A stretch of 64,000 nt of DNA from Astropecten irregularis. Taxonomy: Eukaryota > Echinodermata > Asteroidea > Paxillosida > Astropectinidae. The notes under the pieces were generated by a model. The model had not been told where the DNA came from, did not search any database, and was given only the letters and a program-made list of their open reading frames with translations. The stretch lies in assembly GCA_963971285.1 (NCBI GenBank), contig OZ020248.1, positions 9,982,001-10,046,000 of the forward strand, written 5' to 3'. How positions within the stretch are numbered: the first letter of the stretch is position 1; each line of letters begins with the position of its first letter. A program made the position numbers and the translations under genes. Below, piece after piece: positions 51,612-61,549 of the stretch.

Positions 51612-52136
51612 TTAATCATCTCTGGGAAAGTCTTTGACGAAGCGACCGTTTGCGTCAGCTGTCAGACAATGCATGCGAGGAATATCCGGCATCTCACAGG
51701 CCACAAATCTACGGTTAGCGCAGGACTGATCACCCCACTTGCCACCAGCATTCTTCACAATGGTGACGCATTCGTCTTTGTCGGGCCGCCCCTTTTTCCA
51801 GTTCTCGTAGGTCATTTCTCTTTTGCCGTCAGAGCACGTGAAGCTGGAGTCGGCATATTCACGCTGGCACTCGATCCATATCCCTTTGCTTAGCTCTGTC
51901 GCAGGGGCAATTTCTTCCATCACCATCCCCCAGATGAAATCATTCTCGGCCTGTGAATTCGGCACGATGAGGCTGCCTCCTTTGCCAGCGCAGAATCGGG
52001 AGGCATCTGCCCGATTCATAGGGCTCAGATACAGGGCGTAGCATGACTGGTTCCACTTTTTCCAGCCGTCGGGGCATGTTGCCACCATGGAGGATACAGT
52101 CCCAATTAAAATCACACGGACAAACCAAGATGACAT
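51612..52136 (-). CDS. Secreted C-type lectin, copy 7 (174 aa)
   Basis: Signal peptide 1-20 (MSSWFVRVILIGTVSSMVAT). Cysteines at about 21, 32, 49, 90, 101, 123, 139, 147 and 157; C49-C147 and C123-C139 are the expected core disulfides, C21-C32 the long-form hairpin, and C90-C101 an additional pair. The sugar motif at 117-119 reads R-P-D (GRPDKDEC) rather than QPD, and position 134 onward is KWGDQSC. Here an Asp two residues after W may partly restore the WND ligand. Sequon NQS at 29. The tail RMHCLTADANGRFVKDFPRDD is intact. It pairs divergently with the small ORF at 52,610. Confidence 0.9.
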   Translation of the reverse strand: MSSWFVRVILIGTVSSMVATCPDGWKKWNQSCYALYLSPMNRADASRFCAGKGGSLIVPNSQAENDFIWGMVMEEIAPATELSKGIWIECQREYADSSFTCSDGKREMTYENWKKGRPDKDECVTIVKNAGGKWGDQSCANRRFVACEMPDIPRMHCLTADANGRFVKDFPRDD

Positions 52137-52609
52137 GATTTTGAATACCGTTTGTAAAAAGGGTCACTTGAAGGCGCAGCGAGTGTCCACTGTTCAGACT
52201 AGTCAGATCAGTGAGATTGATATTGAGAATAATTATTCAAACGATGCTTACCTCAGCACATGTCAGCACCAGTAATTCACTCTGCCAGTGTGTCGTATAT
52301 TTCAGACCTTATACATTTAGTTTGAATCATTTTTTAGTCACAGTTCTAACAAGTGGTGCCTATCGGCGGCGTATATATACACACACACGTACAATTCTTT
52401 CCCGGGTAGTCATAATTTCAACATGTAGTGGTAAGCTGACGTGGATGAAGCAATGGTTGCGAAATATAACTGCCGGCAATCTCTCCAGAAGGCGTCACGT
52501 ACGCAGAACACGGCAGATTGCAAGGAACAGTCACTCTGCCAAGTATTCGATTATTTGACGATGCAAGACTTCAAATCTGAAGAAGATTGACTCCTCAACT
52601 GATGGTAAA
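52137..52609. promoter_or_regulatory. Shared divergent intergenic region of unit 7
   Basis: 473 bp. The minus strand carries GCTGAG/GTAAGC near 52,250, the best donor consensus of all units, and TATATATA near 52,372-52,381. The region is conserved with the other four paired units. Confidence 0.45.
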
Positions 52610-52882
52610 ATGAGTTTGTATAGCATGTCCGTCTTGCTGGTTTGCTGTCTAGTTACAGGAATGGTTCTGTTGGCTGTTGCATTGATGTATACGCATTTGT
52701 GTCTCGGTGCTCCACGGCCATATGTCTCATATCAAGAACCCACAATATATTGCCACGTAGAGCAAAGTAATTATGCTCCGGTGAGTGAATTCGTCAAGAT
52801 TCATTCAAGTGAGTTGGGATGGTACAGAATTTTTCCATCACGTAGTATACTGCTGTCAGCCTTGGCTTTTTACTGGTTATAA
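52610..52882 (+). CDS. Small hydrophobic protein, divergent partner of lectin copy 7 (90 aa, extended)
   Basis: MSLYSMSVLLVCCLVTGMVL start, longer middle (GAPRPYVSYQEPTIYCHVEQ), then NYAPVSEFVKIHSSEL. The stop that ends the other copies (GAGATGTGA) reads GAGTTGGGA here, so translation runs on for 25 codons (WYRIFPSRSILLSALAFYWL end). Either a lost stop or a copy-specific extension. Function unknown. Confidence 0.5.
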   Translation: MSLYSMSVLLVCCLVTGMVLLAVALMYTHLCLGAPRPYVSYQEPTIYCHVEQSNYAPVSEFVKIHSSELGWYRIFPSRSILLSALAFYWL

Positions 52883-52981
52883 ACGTGACATCAAGCCAGA
52901 GTTTGTCAATACAGCTGAGCGAGGAAGTTGTGCTGAGCAAGAATGGTACTTTGAATTGGTTCCTTTTCTATCTTTTTAACA

Positions 52982-53209
52982 GTGATAGGCATTCCATGTA
53001 AGTCAGACTGGAGGACAAGTCTAATTTACGAGGCCCTCGTATTATCTACAGGTGGTTGGTTGTTGTTCACCGTTTGCACTGCGTCCTCACTATACTTCAG
53101 TGACGCCAATTATGTCTCATTGATTTTGGCGCCAAGCACTGCGCTAGTTGTTGAGTTGACATCTCATGGTTATATCATAGAGCTAGAGCAAGAAACAAAT
53201 CTAAAGTAA
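52982..53209 (+). other. Conserved 75-codon open frame, doubtful gene
   Basis: Relative of 38,091-38,306 (MIGIPCKSDWRTSLIYEALV; SDANYVSLILAPSTALVV shared). Both lie about 100-250 bp after the small ORF of their units. It may be untranslated 3' sequence of the small-ORF transcript. Confidence 0.25.
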
Positions 53210-53796
53210 CATCATTGTTCATACTACAACCTTTAACTTCAGTGAAAATCAAAACAAGCAATGTTCAGGAAGATTGAAGACCCCCAAAACAATGACATCA
53301 ATATGACCGAAAATGTACGGAGCTCCAAAAGTGCCGTGTCTTAACCTTAACCATATCCCTTATGTTTTATACACTGGTTTCATGCATGTCGGCATTTTTT
53401 GATACTTTGTCACGGCATTACGACATCTGAGTGGAAAATTACGCAATTAAACGCACAAGATATTAACAAAGGGAGAAAAATGTTCAAAATGTAACATATA
53501 GGGGTACATAAATGGATATTTACATAATAATAGTACAAATATTGATTGAACAAGTACACGTGTATGTCTTGATTGTCTAAATTGTGACACATTTTTAACT
53601 TTAACTCAAATTAGTAATCTGCCTTCCAATGCATTTCGGGAATTGTGTCCATTGCTGGTTGCTATCATTGAACATTGGGCCATCCCCTACAAAACCACAA
53701 AGAGTGATTGTTAACGATACATTTGCAGTGTTACATATAAATAATAACCAATCATATCTTTGTATTATACATTCTGTTGCGGATATTTGTGCTTGA
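53210..53796. other. Non-coding spacer
   Basis: No gene or defined repeat recognised. Confidence 0.4.
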
Positions 53797-53971
53797 CTGT
53801 TTGAATTGCAATTGTGTTTATTTAAGGCTGTCCATGTGCCAGGCAAGTATAATGACCAAGCCGACGCTTTGTCCCGATTTCAGATCGACCATGACGCCCC
53901 TACCAATGCTTCCACAAGTTTGAAAAAAGGTGAGATGGACCGCTTGTTGACGTTATCAATAATACAGAAAT
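53797..53971 (+). pseudogene. Retroelement RNase H C-terminal relic
   Basis: The open stretch reads FKAVHVPGKYNDQADALSRF and onward. H-V-P-G-x-x-N-x-x-A-D-x-L-S-R is the highly conserved end of the RNase H domain in Ty3/gypsy-like and tyrosine-recombinase (DIRS/Ngaro-like) retrotransposons. The frame is closed by TGA immediately upstream and a stop at about 53,971, and no other pol domain is visible, so it is a short fragment of a dead copy. Confidence 0.7.
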
Positions 53972-54058
53972 AAACTTCAGGCATGAATGCATTTTGCCAG
54001 TTTAAGGGTTGGTGGTTAGGAACGGTTTAACCGCTATAGCTACATAAGTGGCTTGGGT

Positions 54059-54395
54059 TATACAGGGTGTCCTAAAAAAAACCCGCAACACTTGTGTCGA
54101 GAACTAGTCGAGGGTCTTGAACCCGGGACATTTGGCTCGCAGCTCCGGACCTGTCGACTCGAGCCACTTTTTCAGACTTGAAGATGAGATGAAATTTCGA
54201 CATATTTCAAGCGAGTCGGATTTGATTTTTGGGACCGGAAAAAAAAACCGTTTCCGGACGGGTCTTGAACCCGGGACGTTTGGCTCGCAGGTCCGGACCT
54301 GTCGGCTCGATCCACTTTTTCAGACTTGAAGATGAGATGAAATTTCGACATATTTCAAGCGAGTCGGATTTGATTTTTGGGACCGGAATTTTTTT
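54059..54395. repeat. Mariner-like MITE end followed by 2 x 148-bp tandem repeat
   Basis: TACAGGGTGTCCTAAAAAAA and CTTGTGTCGAGAACTA match the left end of the element at 57,460-57,903. Its remainder is missing and replaced by two copies (54,112 and 54,260) of a 148-bp unit containing GGGTCTTGAACCCGGGAC, GTCCGGACCTGTCG and GATGAGATGAAATTTCGACA. The first phrase is reminiscent of a tRNA B box in reverse. Confidence 0.75.
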
Positions 54396-54713
54396 TTTTA
54401 TAGCTCTCAGAACTCTCTTATTTAAAATATATTGAGTGCTCAACTTTTATTAATGAGCTCGGCGGACGAATTTTGGGACTATTTACTTGTGTGCACCCTC
54501 ATGCCTGCTCTGCGCTGCATGCATGATTGTGTGTATGCAATGTGTGCACACGCTGTGAAAGCTTGCTGCATGCTGCCGTGGGCTTTTACGTCGCATGAAC
54601 ACTAGTGAGTTACGAGTGAGATCCCGAAAATACCCCCCCCCCGAAAAAAAACACAACAACAACAACAATCACAGACAAAAAAGAAGGTGGAACATAATGA
54701 AACAAGAGGTAGG

Positions 54714-54951
54714 TAAAGCCCACCGCACACTATACGATCCGACATTCCGACTAGGACCCGACTCGTTTTTGGACTGATCGCAAAGCATTCTGGGAGTCTT
54801 AACCGTGATTGTTCCCAGTCGCAGACCAACTCTGATGACCAGTCGGCAAGTTTCGACTGTCGAATCACGGTTAAGACTCCCAGAATGTCTTGCGATCCTT
54901 CCAAAAACCAGTCGGGTCGTAGTCGGATCGTATAGTGTGCGGTGGGCTTTA
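54714..54951. mobile_element. 238-bp hairpin MITE (TAAAGCCCACCGCACACTAT ends)
   Basis: The two ends are exact reverse complements for at least 30 bp, and the arms extend to about 115 bp each (inner word GGGAGTCTTAACCGTGATT). If TA is taken as the target duplication the termini are AAGCCC. The superfamily is unassigned. Confidence 0.85.
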
Positions 54952-55001
54952 GTCATATAGCTCTATGGTCACACATGCACTCTAGGAATGCTGGTAAACT
55001 C

Positions 55002-55075
55002 GTACGCCGACCAACTCGTACGCCGACCGACTCGTACGCTAACAAAATCGTATGCTGACCAACTCGTACGCCACC
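55002..55075 (+). repeat. Short minisatellite, about 18-bp unit
   Basis: About four units of ACTCGTACGCCGACC with variants (GCTAACAAAATCGTATGCTG in the third). Confidence 0.8.
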
Positions 55076-55375
55076 GGCATACATGATATAGATAGTAGCC
55101 TAGACTGTAATTAATAACGAAATGAATGACTTTTTTGAGGGACTGGTTTTCTTATTTTTTTTGTGTGGTATGCACCGTATGGGATTGGTACTCCTTAGGC
55201 TGCTGAACTGACAATTAAAACTGCACTGATCGAGTATAACGTTGGAATATGGTGTATTTATCCAGAAAGAGTAAAACCAAACACTAAGCAATGCTTTGAT
55301 CATGTTAAGACTAGAAAGAATTGAAAGAATTTAAATCGTTGGAGTTAATCTTATTATTGAGATATTATTGTACAG

Positions 55376-55594
55376 TTTTCTAAGAAGGTAGAGGGCCGTA
55401 GTGTGGTGAAGGAGGATGGTGTGGTATTAACGGAAGATGAACGGAGATAAGCGCAAGAGATGAAAACGAAGGATATACTAGCCTACAGCAAATTTAAAAA
55501 GGAGGGTAAAAATGAAGTAGAAAGAGGAGAAAGCAAGGAAAAGAAAATGGTCAAGAAGAAAGGGGATGAGCAGCCGAGAAACTATTCAGTATAA
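55376..55594 (+). pseudogene. Possible coding relic, Lys/Glu-rich, with one in-frame stop
   Basis: After a plausible acceptor (TTATTGTACAG) the frame reads KKVEGRSVVKEDGVVLTEDE, then TAA at 55,448-55,450, then continues ILAYSKFKKEGKNEVERGES to a second TAA at 55,592. A purine-rich strand and codon-like periodicity suggest a dead exon or transposon gag-like piece. It is not recognised and could be chance. Confidence 0.25.
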
Positions 55595-55599
55595 TTAAT

Positions 55600-56629
55600 G
55601 TACTAGCGCTGCTGTAGTGTGTTTATCGAAGTACGTGAAATTCAAAACCATCTGGCCGTATACACGGGAAATACACGAGGGTTCAATTTGATAAAATGGA
55701 ACATGTTGACGGTTGGTCTTAGGTAATTACACATTCCAACTTGCGAATAAGCGGCGGCTTGCGGACAACAGTATGATACAAAGTGTCACGGTATCGAGCT
55801 GCAATTTGCACCAAAATGTAGCTTAGGGTGTTACCTATCCATTGATGCCTGTTGCAGTGAATTCTGTGAAAAAAATTTATTCATACTTTTCAAAGTATAG
55901 CATGACTAGCAGCGCAAACAAGCGGCCGGGCCTACGGAAAACGGTTTGATACAAAGAATACGGTGGCCAGAAGTATACATCACCCAGAGTTGATATTTAC
56001 TCCGCGAATACGCATCGCCTTGTATTGTATAACCACAAAGATTCATACACCAACCACTTTTGCTTGCAAATCATCAATAACGTCTTCACAAAGTTCTCAA
56101 CGTGGTACGTGTTATTTATCAGTATCAGTAAGTATATTCAAATAGTAGCTGCGCAATGTAAATGTCTTATATTACAATCATAAGATAAGAAATCCATCCG
56201 TTTTTATGTTCTTATTAAATAAGTATAGCCCAACTTTTCAAATAGTCATTCATAAGCAAAACATTGTCATGTCTCTGTCCGTTTTACCACGTCTTTAAGT
56301 CTGGCATCAGACTCCTCACAAAACGAACAAGATTTAGAGCTGTTCACTCGGTTTTCCATTTTTTCTCAATGAAATAAATTCCAATTGTTTAATTGTCACA
56401 TTTCCAATAAGAACATTTATTTGACAATTAATTTAGCTACAACAACGACCCTTATGAGTGTCACCTACGGGCAATGAATAAAAAGTATTTCACATAATAA
56501 TTTTAACACCATTATCCACAATACATAACCAAAATTCTGTATTTAGCTAAAAGCAAATTTTCAAAATGTACCGTTCTCAGGTTGCAGCATTGCTGCGTGC
56601 ATCGATAAAATGATCCCGATGATTTGGCG
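55600..56629. other. Spacer with partial copy of the 46-48 kb block
   Basis: 56,030-56,400 and about 56,430-56,580 match pieces of 46,980-47,330 and 48,230-48,350. No gene seen. Confidence 0.45.
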
Positions 56630-56790
56630 GTGTGTGAGTAGTTTCATGGCTTCTGACTGCGAAACGAACATAAATAATTGACTATTTGGGACACCACTAA
56701 CGTAGGGTAGTGCATCTGTACGGTATTCAGGAGGTCGCCGGTTCGAATTTCGTTCCAGTTAATTTTCCTTTGTTCACTTTTCATTGACTA
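56630..56790 (+). repeat. tRNA-derived SINE, A box deleted
   Basis: Same family as 40,240-40,415: GACTATTTGGGACACCACTA, then TTCAGGAGGTCGCC and a good B box GGTTCGAATTTC. The A-box segment is missing, so the internal promoter is probably dead. Confidence 0.7.
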
Positions 56791-57459
56791 TAATTTCAGT
56801 CAGTTTCCATTTTTTTTTTGAATATTGCCATAAATCGATTGGTATTATGTCACCCAACTTTACCAATAACATTTTGAATTTCAGAATCTAAAAAATACAT
56901 ATTAACCTTTAATGAAATAATTATGTTTTGAAGCCGAAAAAGTATCCACATTTTAAAATGTTTCCGGTTTTTTTTTTCAAAATACATATCCTTCCAATAA
57001 TTATACTAGTGAAATTTATCTAAAAGAATTTCACGGTTTTTTTATTTTTCAAAAAATTCAAATATATTTATTGTGTTAAATCAAATTTCACTAAATTGTT
57101 CCATTGCTTACAGCTAGTTTATTCCTAATATAAAAGTAACACTAAAGTATAATGAACAAGTTTTGAAACAAAAAAAAGGCACGCATCAAATTTATCTTTT
57201 CATATTCACAACGACTAGCCAATATACTTCAAATATTGCTAGCTTTTTGCATTTGATGAACACACAATCAAAAATAAAAACCGGAAATTAAATGTTAATC
57301 CAATGATCTTGTAGCTTGCAATGTTTGGTTTATTATTTCAAATGACAAGAAATGTCATGTCTGTGGATCACACATAGAATGTCATCTGCAATGATTCGGT
57401 AGTAGAATGTTATCCAAAGCATTAAAATGTGCGTGTTTTGCTTCAGAGAAATTACACGG

Positions 57460-57903
57460 TATAAACAGGGTGTTCAAAAAACCGCACTTGTGTCGAGAAC
57501 TATTATATGCAAATTAAACTGTTTATTACTTCAAGATTCAGATATGTGATACAACCATGTTTCGGCTATCACCATGTAGAATTTGAGCAAAATTGAACTT
57601 AAATTGAGTGAAAAAGTAACACTGAATTATCCAACCTCAAAACCCGATTTTCATCTTTCTGTCATATACATTATGTGTGTATTGACCAATATTCGTGTGA
57701 TCCTTGCAAATTTGTTTTTAAGGAGTATTCTTTCAATTGGTCATATTTTCGCCAATTTCAGCCCCAATATGCTTAAATTCTATATGGTGATAGCCAAGAC
57801 ATGGCTGTATCACATCTCTGAATCTTGAAGTGATAAACAGTTTAACTAATTAACACAATGGGTCCCAACACAGTGTTGCGTTTTTTCTGGGACACCCTGT
57901 ATA
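57460..57903. mobile_element. 444-bp mariner-like MITE
   Basis: TATAAACAGGGTGTTC at the left and GGGACACCCTGTATA at the right, flanked by TA. Subterminal arms also pair (GATTCAGATATGTGATAC with GTATCACATCTCTGAATC). The ACAGGGTGTCCC type end and TA target fit Tc1/mariner-related non-autonomous elements. The 81-codon frame inside is not transposase-like. Confidence 0.75.
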
Positions 57904-57992
57904 ATGTAGTATCTGGTTTTCCTTTTCGACATTCTTAAAATCCGTAATGTCAGTCATTTTATGGTCGTCGTATACGTTCTTAATCATAATCT

Positions 57993-58514
57993 TTACGGCA
58001 AGTCTTTAAAGAAGCGACCGTTTGCGTCAGCTGTCAGACAATGTATGCGAGGAATATCCGGCATCTCACAGGCCACCCATTTACCGGAAATGCAGGGCTG
58101 AGCTCCCCATTTGCCACCAGCATACTTGTGAAAGACGACGCATTCGTCACTGTCGGGTTGGCCATTCATCCAGTTCTCGTAGGTCATTTCTCTTTTGCCG
58201 TCTGAGCATGTGAAGCTGGAGTCGGTAGATTCACGCTGGCAGCCGATCCATATCGCGCTGCTCGGCTCTGTCGCAGGGGCAATTTCTTCCATCACCATAC
58301 CCCAGATGAAATCATTCTCGGCCTGTGAATTCGGCACGACGAGGCTGCCTCCTTTGCCAGCGCAGAATCGGGAGGCATCTGTATGCTTCATACGGCTCAG
58401 ATACAGGGCGTAGCATGACTGGTTCCACTTTTTCCAGCCGGCAGGGCATGTGGCATGCACCATGTATAAAATCATCCCAATGAAAATCAATCGAATGATG
58501 AACCAAGGTGACAT
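57993..58514 (-). CDS. Secreted C-type lectin, copy 8 (173 aa)
   Basis: Signal peptide MSPWFIIRLIFIGMILYMVH, then TCPAGWKKWNQSCY; nearest relative in signal and promoter DNA is copy 5. CTLD complete: KHTDASRFCAGKGGS, AIWIGC (closest of all copies to the WIGL core), NGQPDSDEC, GKWGAQPC and WVACEMPDIP. QPD intact, WND reduced to W-G-A. The tail reads RIHCLTADANGRFFKDLP. It starts only about 90 bp from a mariner-like MITE on its 3' side. No small ORF partner. Confidence 0.9.
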   Translation of the reverse strand: MSPWFIIRLIFIGMILYMVHATCPAGWKKWNQSCYALYLSRMKHTDASRFCAGKGGSLVVPNSQAENDFIWGMVMEEIAPATEPSSAIWIGCQRESTDSSFTCSDGKREMTYENWMNGQPDSDECVVFHKYAGGKWGAQPCISGKWVACEMPDIPRIHCLTADANGRFFKDLP

Positions 58515-59735
58515 TTTGGAATGAAAAATGAATTCAATTCAAGGAGTTGTAGCTGCAGATGAGCCGTATGAGCAGGTCGAAAATCTTCAAAAACTAGGAG
58601 TCACGATGTCTTCAAGATATTTATTGTCATGGCAGCTTATGAGCTTCAAGTCACAGATCGGTTACATACGTCGGGAAGGCTGAGTCACTCGACACAAATC
58701 GTGGAATATTAGTTATTATTAGTACAGCTTCAAAATCTGGACTCCTTGATTCGATCAGGTTTGCTTTCAATTGTATCTTAACATCTCGACGGGTGATTTT
58801 TTAAATCTCTAAAATGTGAGATGGTAGTCACTGTCGGGGTTGCTCGGTAAATAACACAGGCATGCGTTTACTGGTCGCGTAAAGATATCAAACAGAGATA
58901 TAAGTCTGACTGTATAATCGCATTGTATTATAATTTCTATCTTTCCTGCGGCCTTGGCCACCGACGAACAAGTTAGATTCATACACGAACCACTATTGCT
59001 TGCCGCTTCAGTTGACATTGTCTTCACAGAGCACACAACTTGATTCGTGTGACTTATTATAAACAAATGCCGTTGAACAAAATATTGCAGGAGAAATTGT
59101 GATGTCGTTGTCATCAGTGATGAAAGATATATCCCGTTTAACCGTTTGTGCATGGAATATGTAAAAACAAACGCCCTCATATGTTAATTGCACGCAAAAC
59201 TAACAGTGACAACATTGAATCAACTTTAAACTCCGGTTGGTGTTTAAGAATTTAACCCCCGTTTCAGACAGGCGTCCCAGCTTCGCACCAAACTAAATAA
59301 AATCGAGTTTATATCGGGAAATGTGACGATAAAACCACAATTGACAATTGATTTCGTTAAAGAAAATAAGAAGAACCGATTGGACAGTTACTGATCTTGT
59401 TCGTGATGGAAGGAGTCTGATGCTAGACAAGACAGCCAGTCTGTTTTTTTACCCTTATTGCTTTGTGTAGAGATGAGCAATAAAGCAATAAGAATTGAAA
59501 GATTTCTTATCATAGATAATAATATTGGTGATTTTAATATTGCGCAGCTACTATATGAATAAACCCTACTGCGCATTACATATATCCTTTGTCACCGGGA
59601 CATAAATTACATTCCTGAAACCATCTCAACTCCCTGGGAGTACAGATTTTGCCAATGTTGAGCCCACGCCAAAGACATTTTTGTGAAAAAAGGTGCTGAC
59701 GTCATTACCTTATTTGCATTGGTGATGAGGAATAC
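58515..59735. other. Upstream region of lectin copy 8 and repeats
   Basis: 58,540-58,580 matches the copy 5 promoter; 58,790-59,060 is a partial copy of the 46.7-47.1 kb block. About 59,530-59,640 is a fragment of the SINE at 4430-4745 (GCGCAGCTACTATATGAATA, CATTCCTGAAACCATCTCAA). No gene seen. Confidence 0.5.
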
Positions 59736-60029
59736 AAATTAGGCTTGCCCTTCACCGACGTGAATGAGCACTCTATGCTCAGTACTTGTGAGAGCACGTG
59801 AAAAAAAATCACATGCTTGCTCAGGAGGGATTCGAACCCACGACCTCGGCCTGCTTACCAGTGCAGATGCCTTACCTGCTAGGCCACCGAGCTAGCTGGG
59901 GTCTGCAGGGTGAATCGAATCCAATATGCATCTGCACTAGTAAGCAGGAGGTCGTGGGTTCGAATCCCACCTGAGCAAGCATGTGAGTATTCAGTGCTCA
60001 TCCACGTCGGTGAAGGACAAGCCTAATTT
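59736..60029. repeat. Foldback tRNA-SINE: two head-to-head copies
   Basis: AAATTAGGCTTG...CTTCACCGACGTG at the left is mirrored by CACGTCGGTGAAG..CAAGCCTAATTT at the right. Each arm carries a B box (GGGTTCGAATCCC right; its complement left) and the phrase GCATCTGCACT.GTAAGCAGG; only the left (minus-strand) arm keeps an A-box-like GGTGGCCTAGCAGG. It forms a nearly 300-bp imperfect palindrome. Confidence 0.85.
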
Positions 60030-60424
60030 GCATATTATCTATTTCCCGACCAAAAAATATTCAAGAAAGGAATACATGAAAACAATAATACGTAACGTAA
60101 GCCTTTGACTAAAACGGGAACCTGTTTTTGCAGATCATCAGTTTACGCAGGTAAACTGCGTTCGCGTTTCATTGTATTCATATTGGACAGGGTACCAGGT
60201 GTAGCGCCCTCTGGGAGAGGAATTGCACAAATTTGATCAAACCATCAACAAATAGGACGATTTCATAAAAAAAAAAAAAAATATGTACATGAATAAGCCT
60301 ACTCTTGTTTGTAAAATTATTAAACTTCCCATATACATTCTTAAATACACCAGTAATACATTGGAGTCTCATCTGTTTTCACAATCCGTTTCACTACGTC
60401 TTTAAATATGTACAAGACACTCTA

Positions 60425-60800
60425 TTTCTTAGCACTTGTTGCATTGGGTTGATAGGAGAGTGTACGGGGAATCTGAGGTAGTCTGCAAACTGGAAGTTTC
60501 TTGCTGATACTGATAAAGCACACGGACCATGTCGAGAGCTTCGTGAAGACTATTGATAAGCGTAAGTAAGAGTGGTTCGTGTATGAATCTAAGGTGTTCG
60601 CTGGTGGCCAAGGCCGCAGGAGAGATGAAATTATAACCCAAGGCGATAATACAGGCAGACTTATATCTCTGTTATCACCTGGTGACCATGAAGCCAGATC
60701 ACATGCGTACGCACAGGAATTGAAGTAAGCGAGTTCGTAATTATAAGGAAGAACTGTTCGTGCCAGACATGAAGCAACCCACAGTACCCACAGCTTCAAG
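60425..60800 (-). repeat. Inverted partial copy of the 46.7-47.1 kb block
   Basis: Shares GTGTACGGGGAATCTGA.GTAGTCTGCAAACTG, GGTGGCCAAGGCCGCAGGAG and CATGCGTACGCACAGGAATT with 62,125-62,410 in the same orientation, and with 46,860-47,120 in the opposite one. Confidence 0.7.
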
Positions 60801-61171
60801 GTAATTTCATACTTCTGTCAAAGAAATGCAGAATCATATATAGGCAGAATTTTCAAGAAGGATGCAGTAACAGACATATTTGAAATTCCCAGCCCCATAC
60901 GGTGCCAACTCTTTTGAGGAACCCGTGAAAAAAATATCACGGTATTTTAATATAAGTATTTTAAAAATATAGCTAGATTTTAAATATTTCAAAGTTGTTG
61001 TGAATATAATCAGGGTAATTTGATGTTTGAACCGTTTCGGTTTCGAAACTTGTTCATAACATATTCGCAGCAGTGCATGTACTTTTACTGAACAAATAAA
61101 TTAGCTTTAAACATTACTGGAACACTCGATTGAAAATTTAAACAATAGTAATTGACGTTTTGGTAACATTT

Positions 61172-61541
61172 AAAGGTATAACACATGATTGGTAAAAGAT
61201 CAAAAAACAACACTCACACTTTGTCTGTTCCGGCATGTACATTATGATAGTAAACCATTAACCTGTGATCATTTGAGCTCAATCTGACATCTGAGACATG
61301 AGAAAGTAGCGAACACCCGACTTTTATCTTATAAAACATAATAATGGTTTGATCTTACCCCGCGATGAAAACCGTTTTCTGTCTTTGTTTTACTCATTTC
61401 TGGATAAATACACCATTTCAGGCAAAAATATTTTAACGGTATAAATCCACCAGCACCATTTTCATAACTTGAAATTTATCAGTAAATCTCTGAACATTTT
61501 CGTTTGACCGTTTCTTACCAATCCTGTAGACTGAACCTTTA
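61172..61541 (+). mobile_element. MITE family 2 copy
   Basis: From AAAGGTATAACACATGATTGG to CCAATCCTGTAGACTGAACC; same body words as 47,514-47,846 and 50,441-50,811 (TTTGAGCTCAATC.GACATCTGA, AAAC.GTTTTC.GTCTTTG). Confidence 0.75.
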
Positions 61542-61549
61542 AATTATTT

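Noticed and set aside
57583-57828. 81-codon ORF within the mariner-like MITE
   Set aside because: No DDE/D transposase motif; the element is a foldback too short for a transposase.
6871-58413. Recurring plus-strand frames of about 72 codons (MPSEHVKLE type) opposite every lectin
   Set aside because: They recur only because the lectin sense strand is conserved; no independent signal, and their amino-acid pattern follows lectin codons in antisense.
6823-58514. Phage-type diversity-generating retroelement targeting the CTLD
   Set aside because: Variable loop in a C-type lectin fold recalls this system, but there is no dedicated reverse transcriptase or template repeat with A-specific changes; substitutions are not restricted to adenines.
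59810-60000. Pair of opposing tRNA genes
   Set aside because: B boxes present, but no closed cloverleaf; flanks form a repeat palindrome, so SINE arms.
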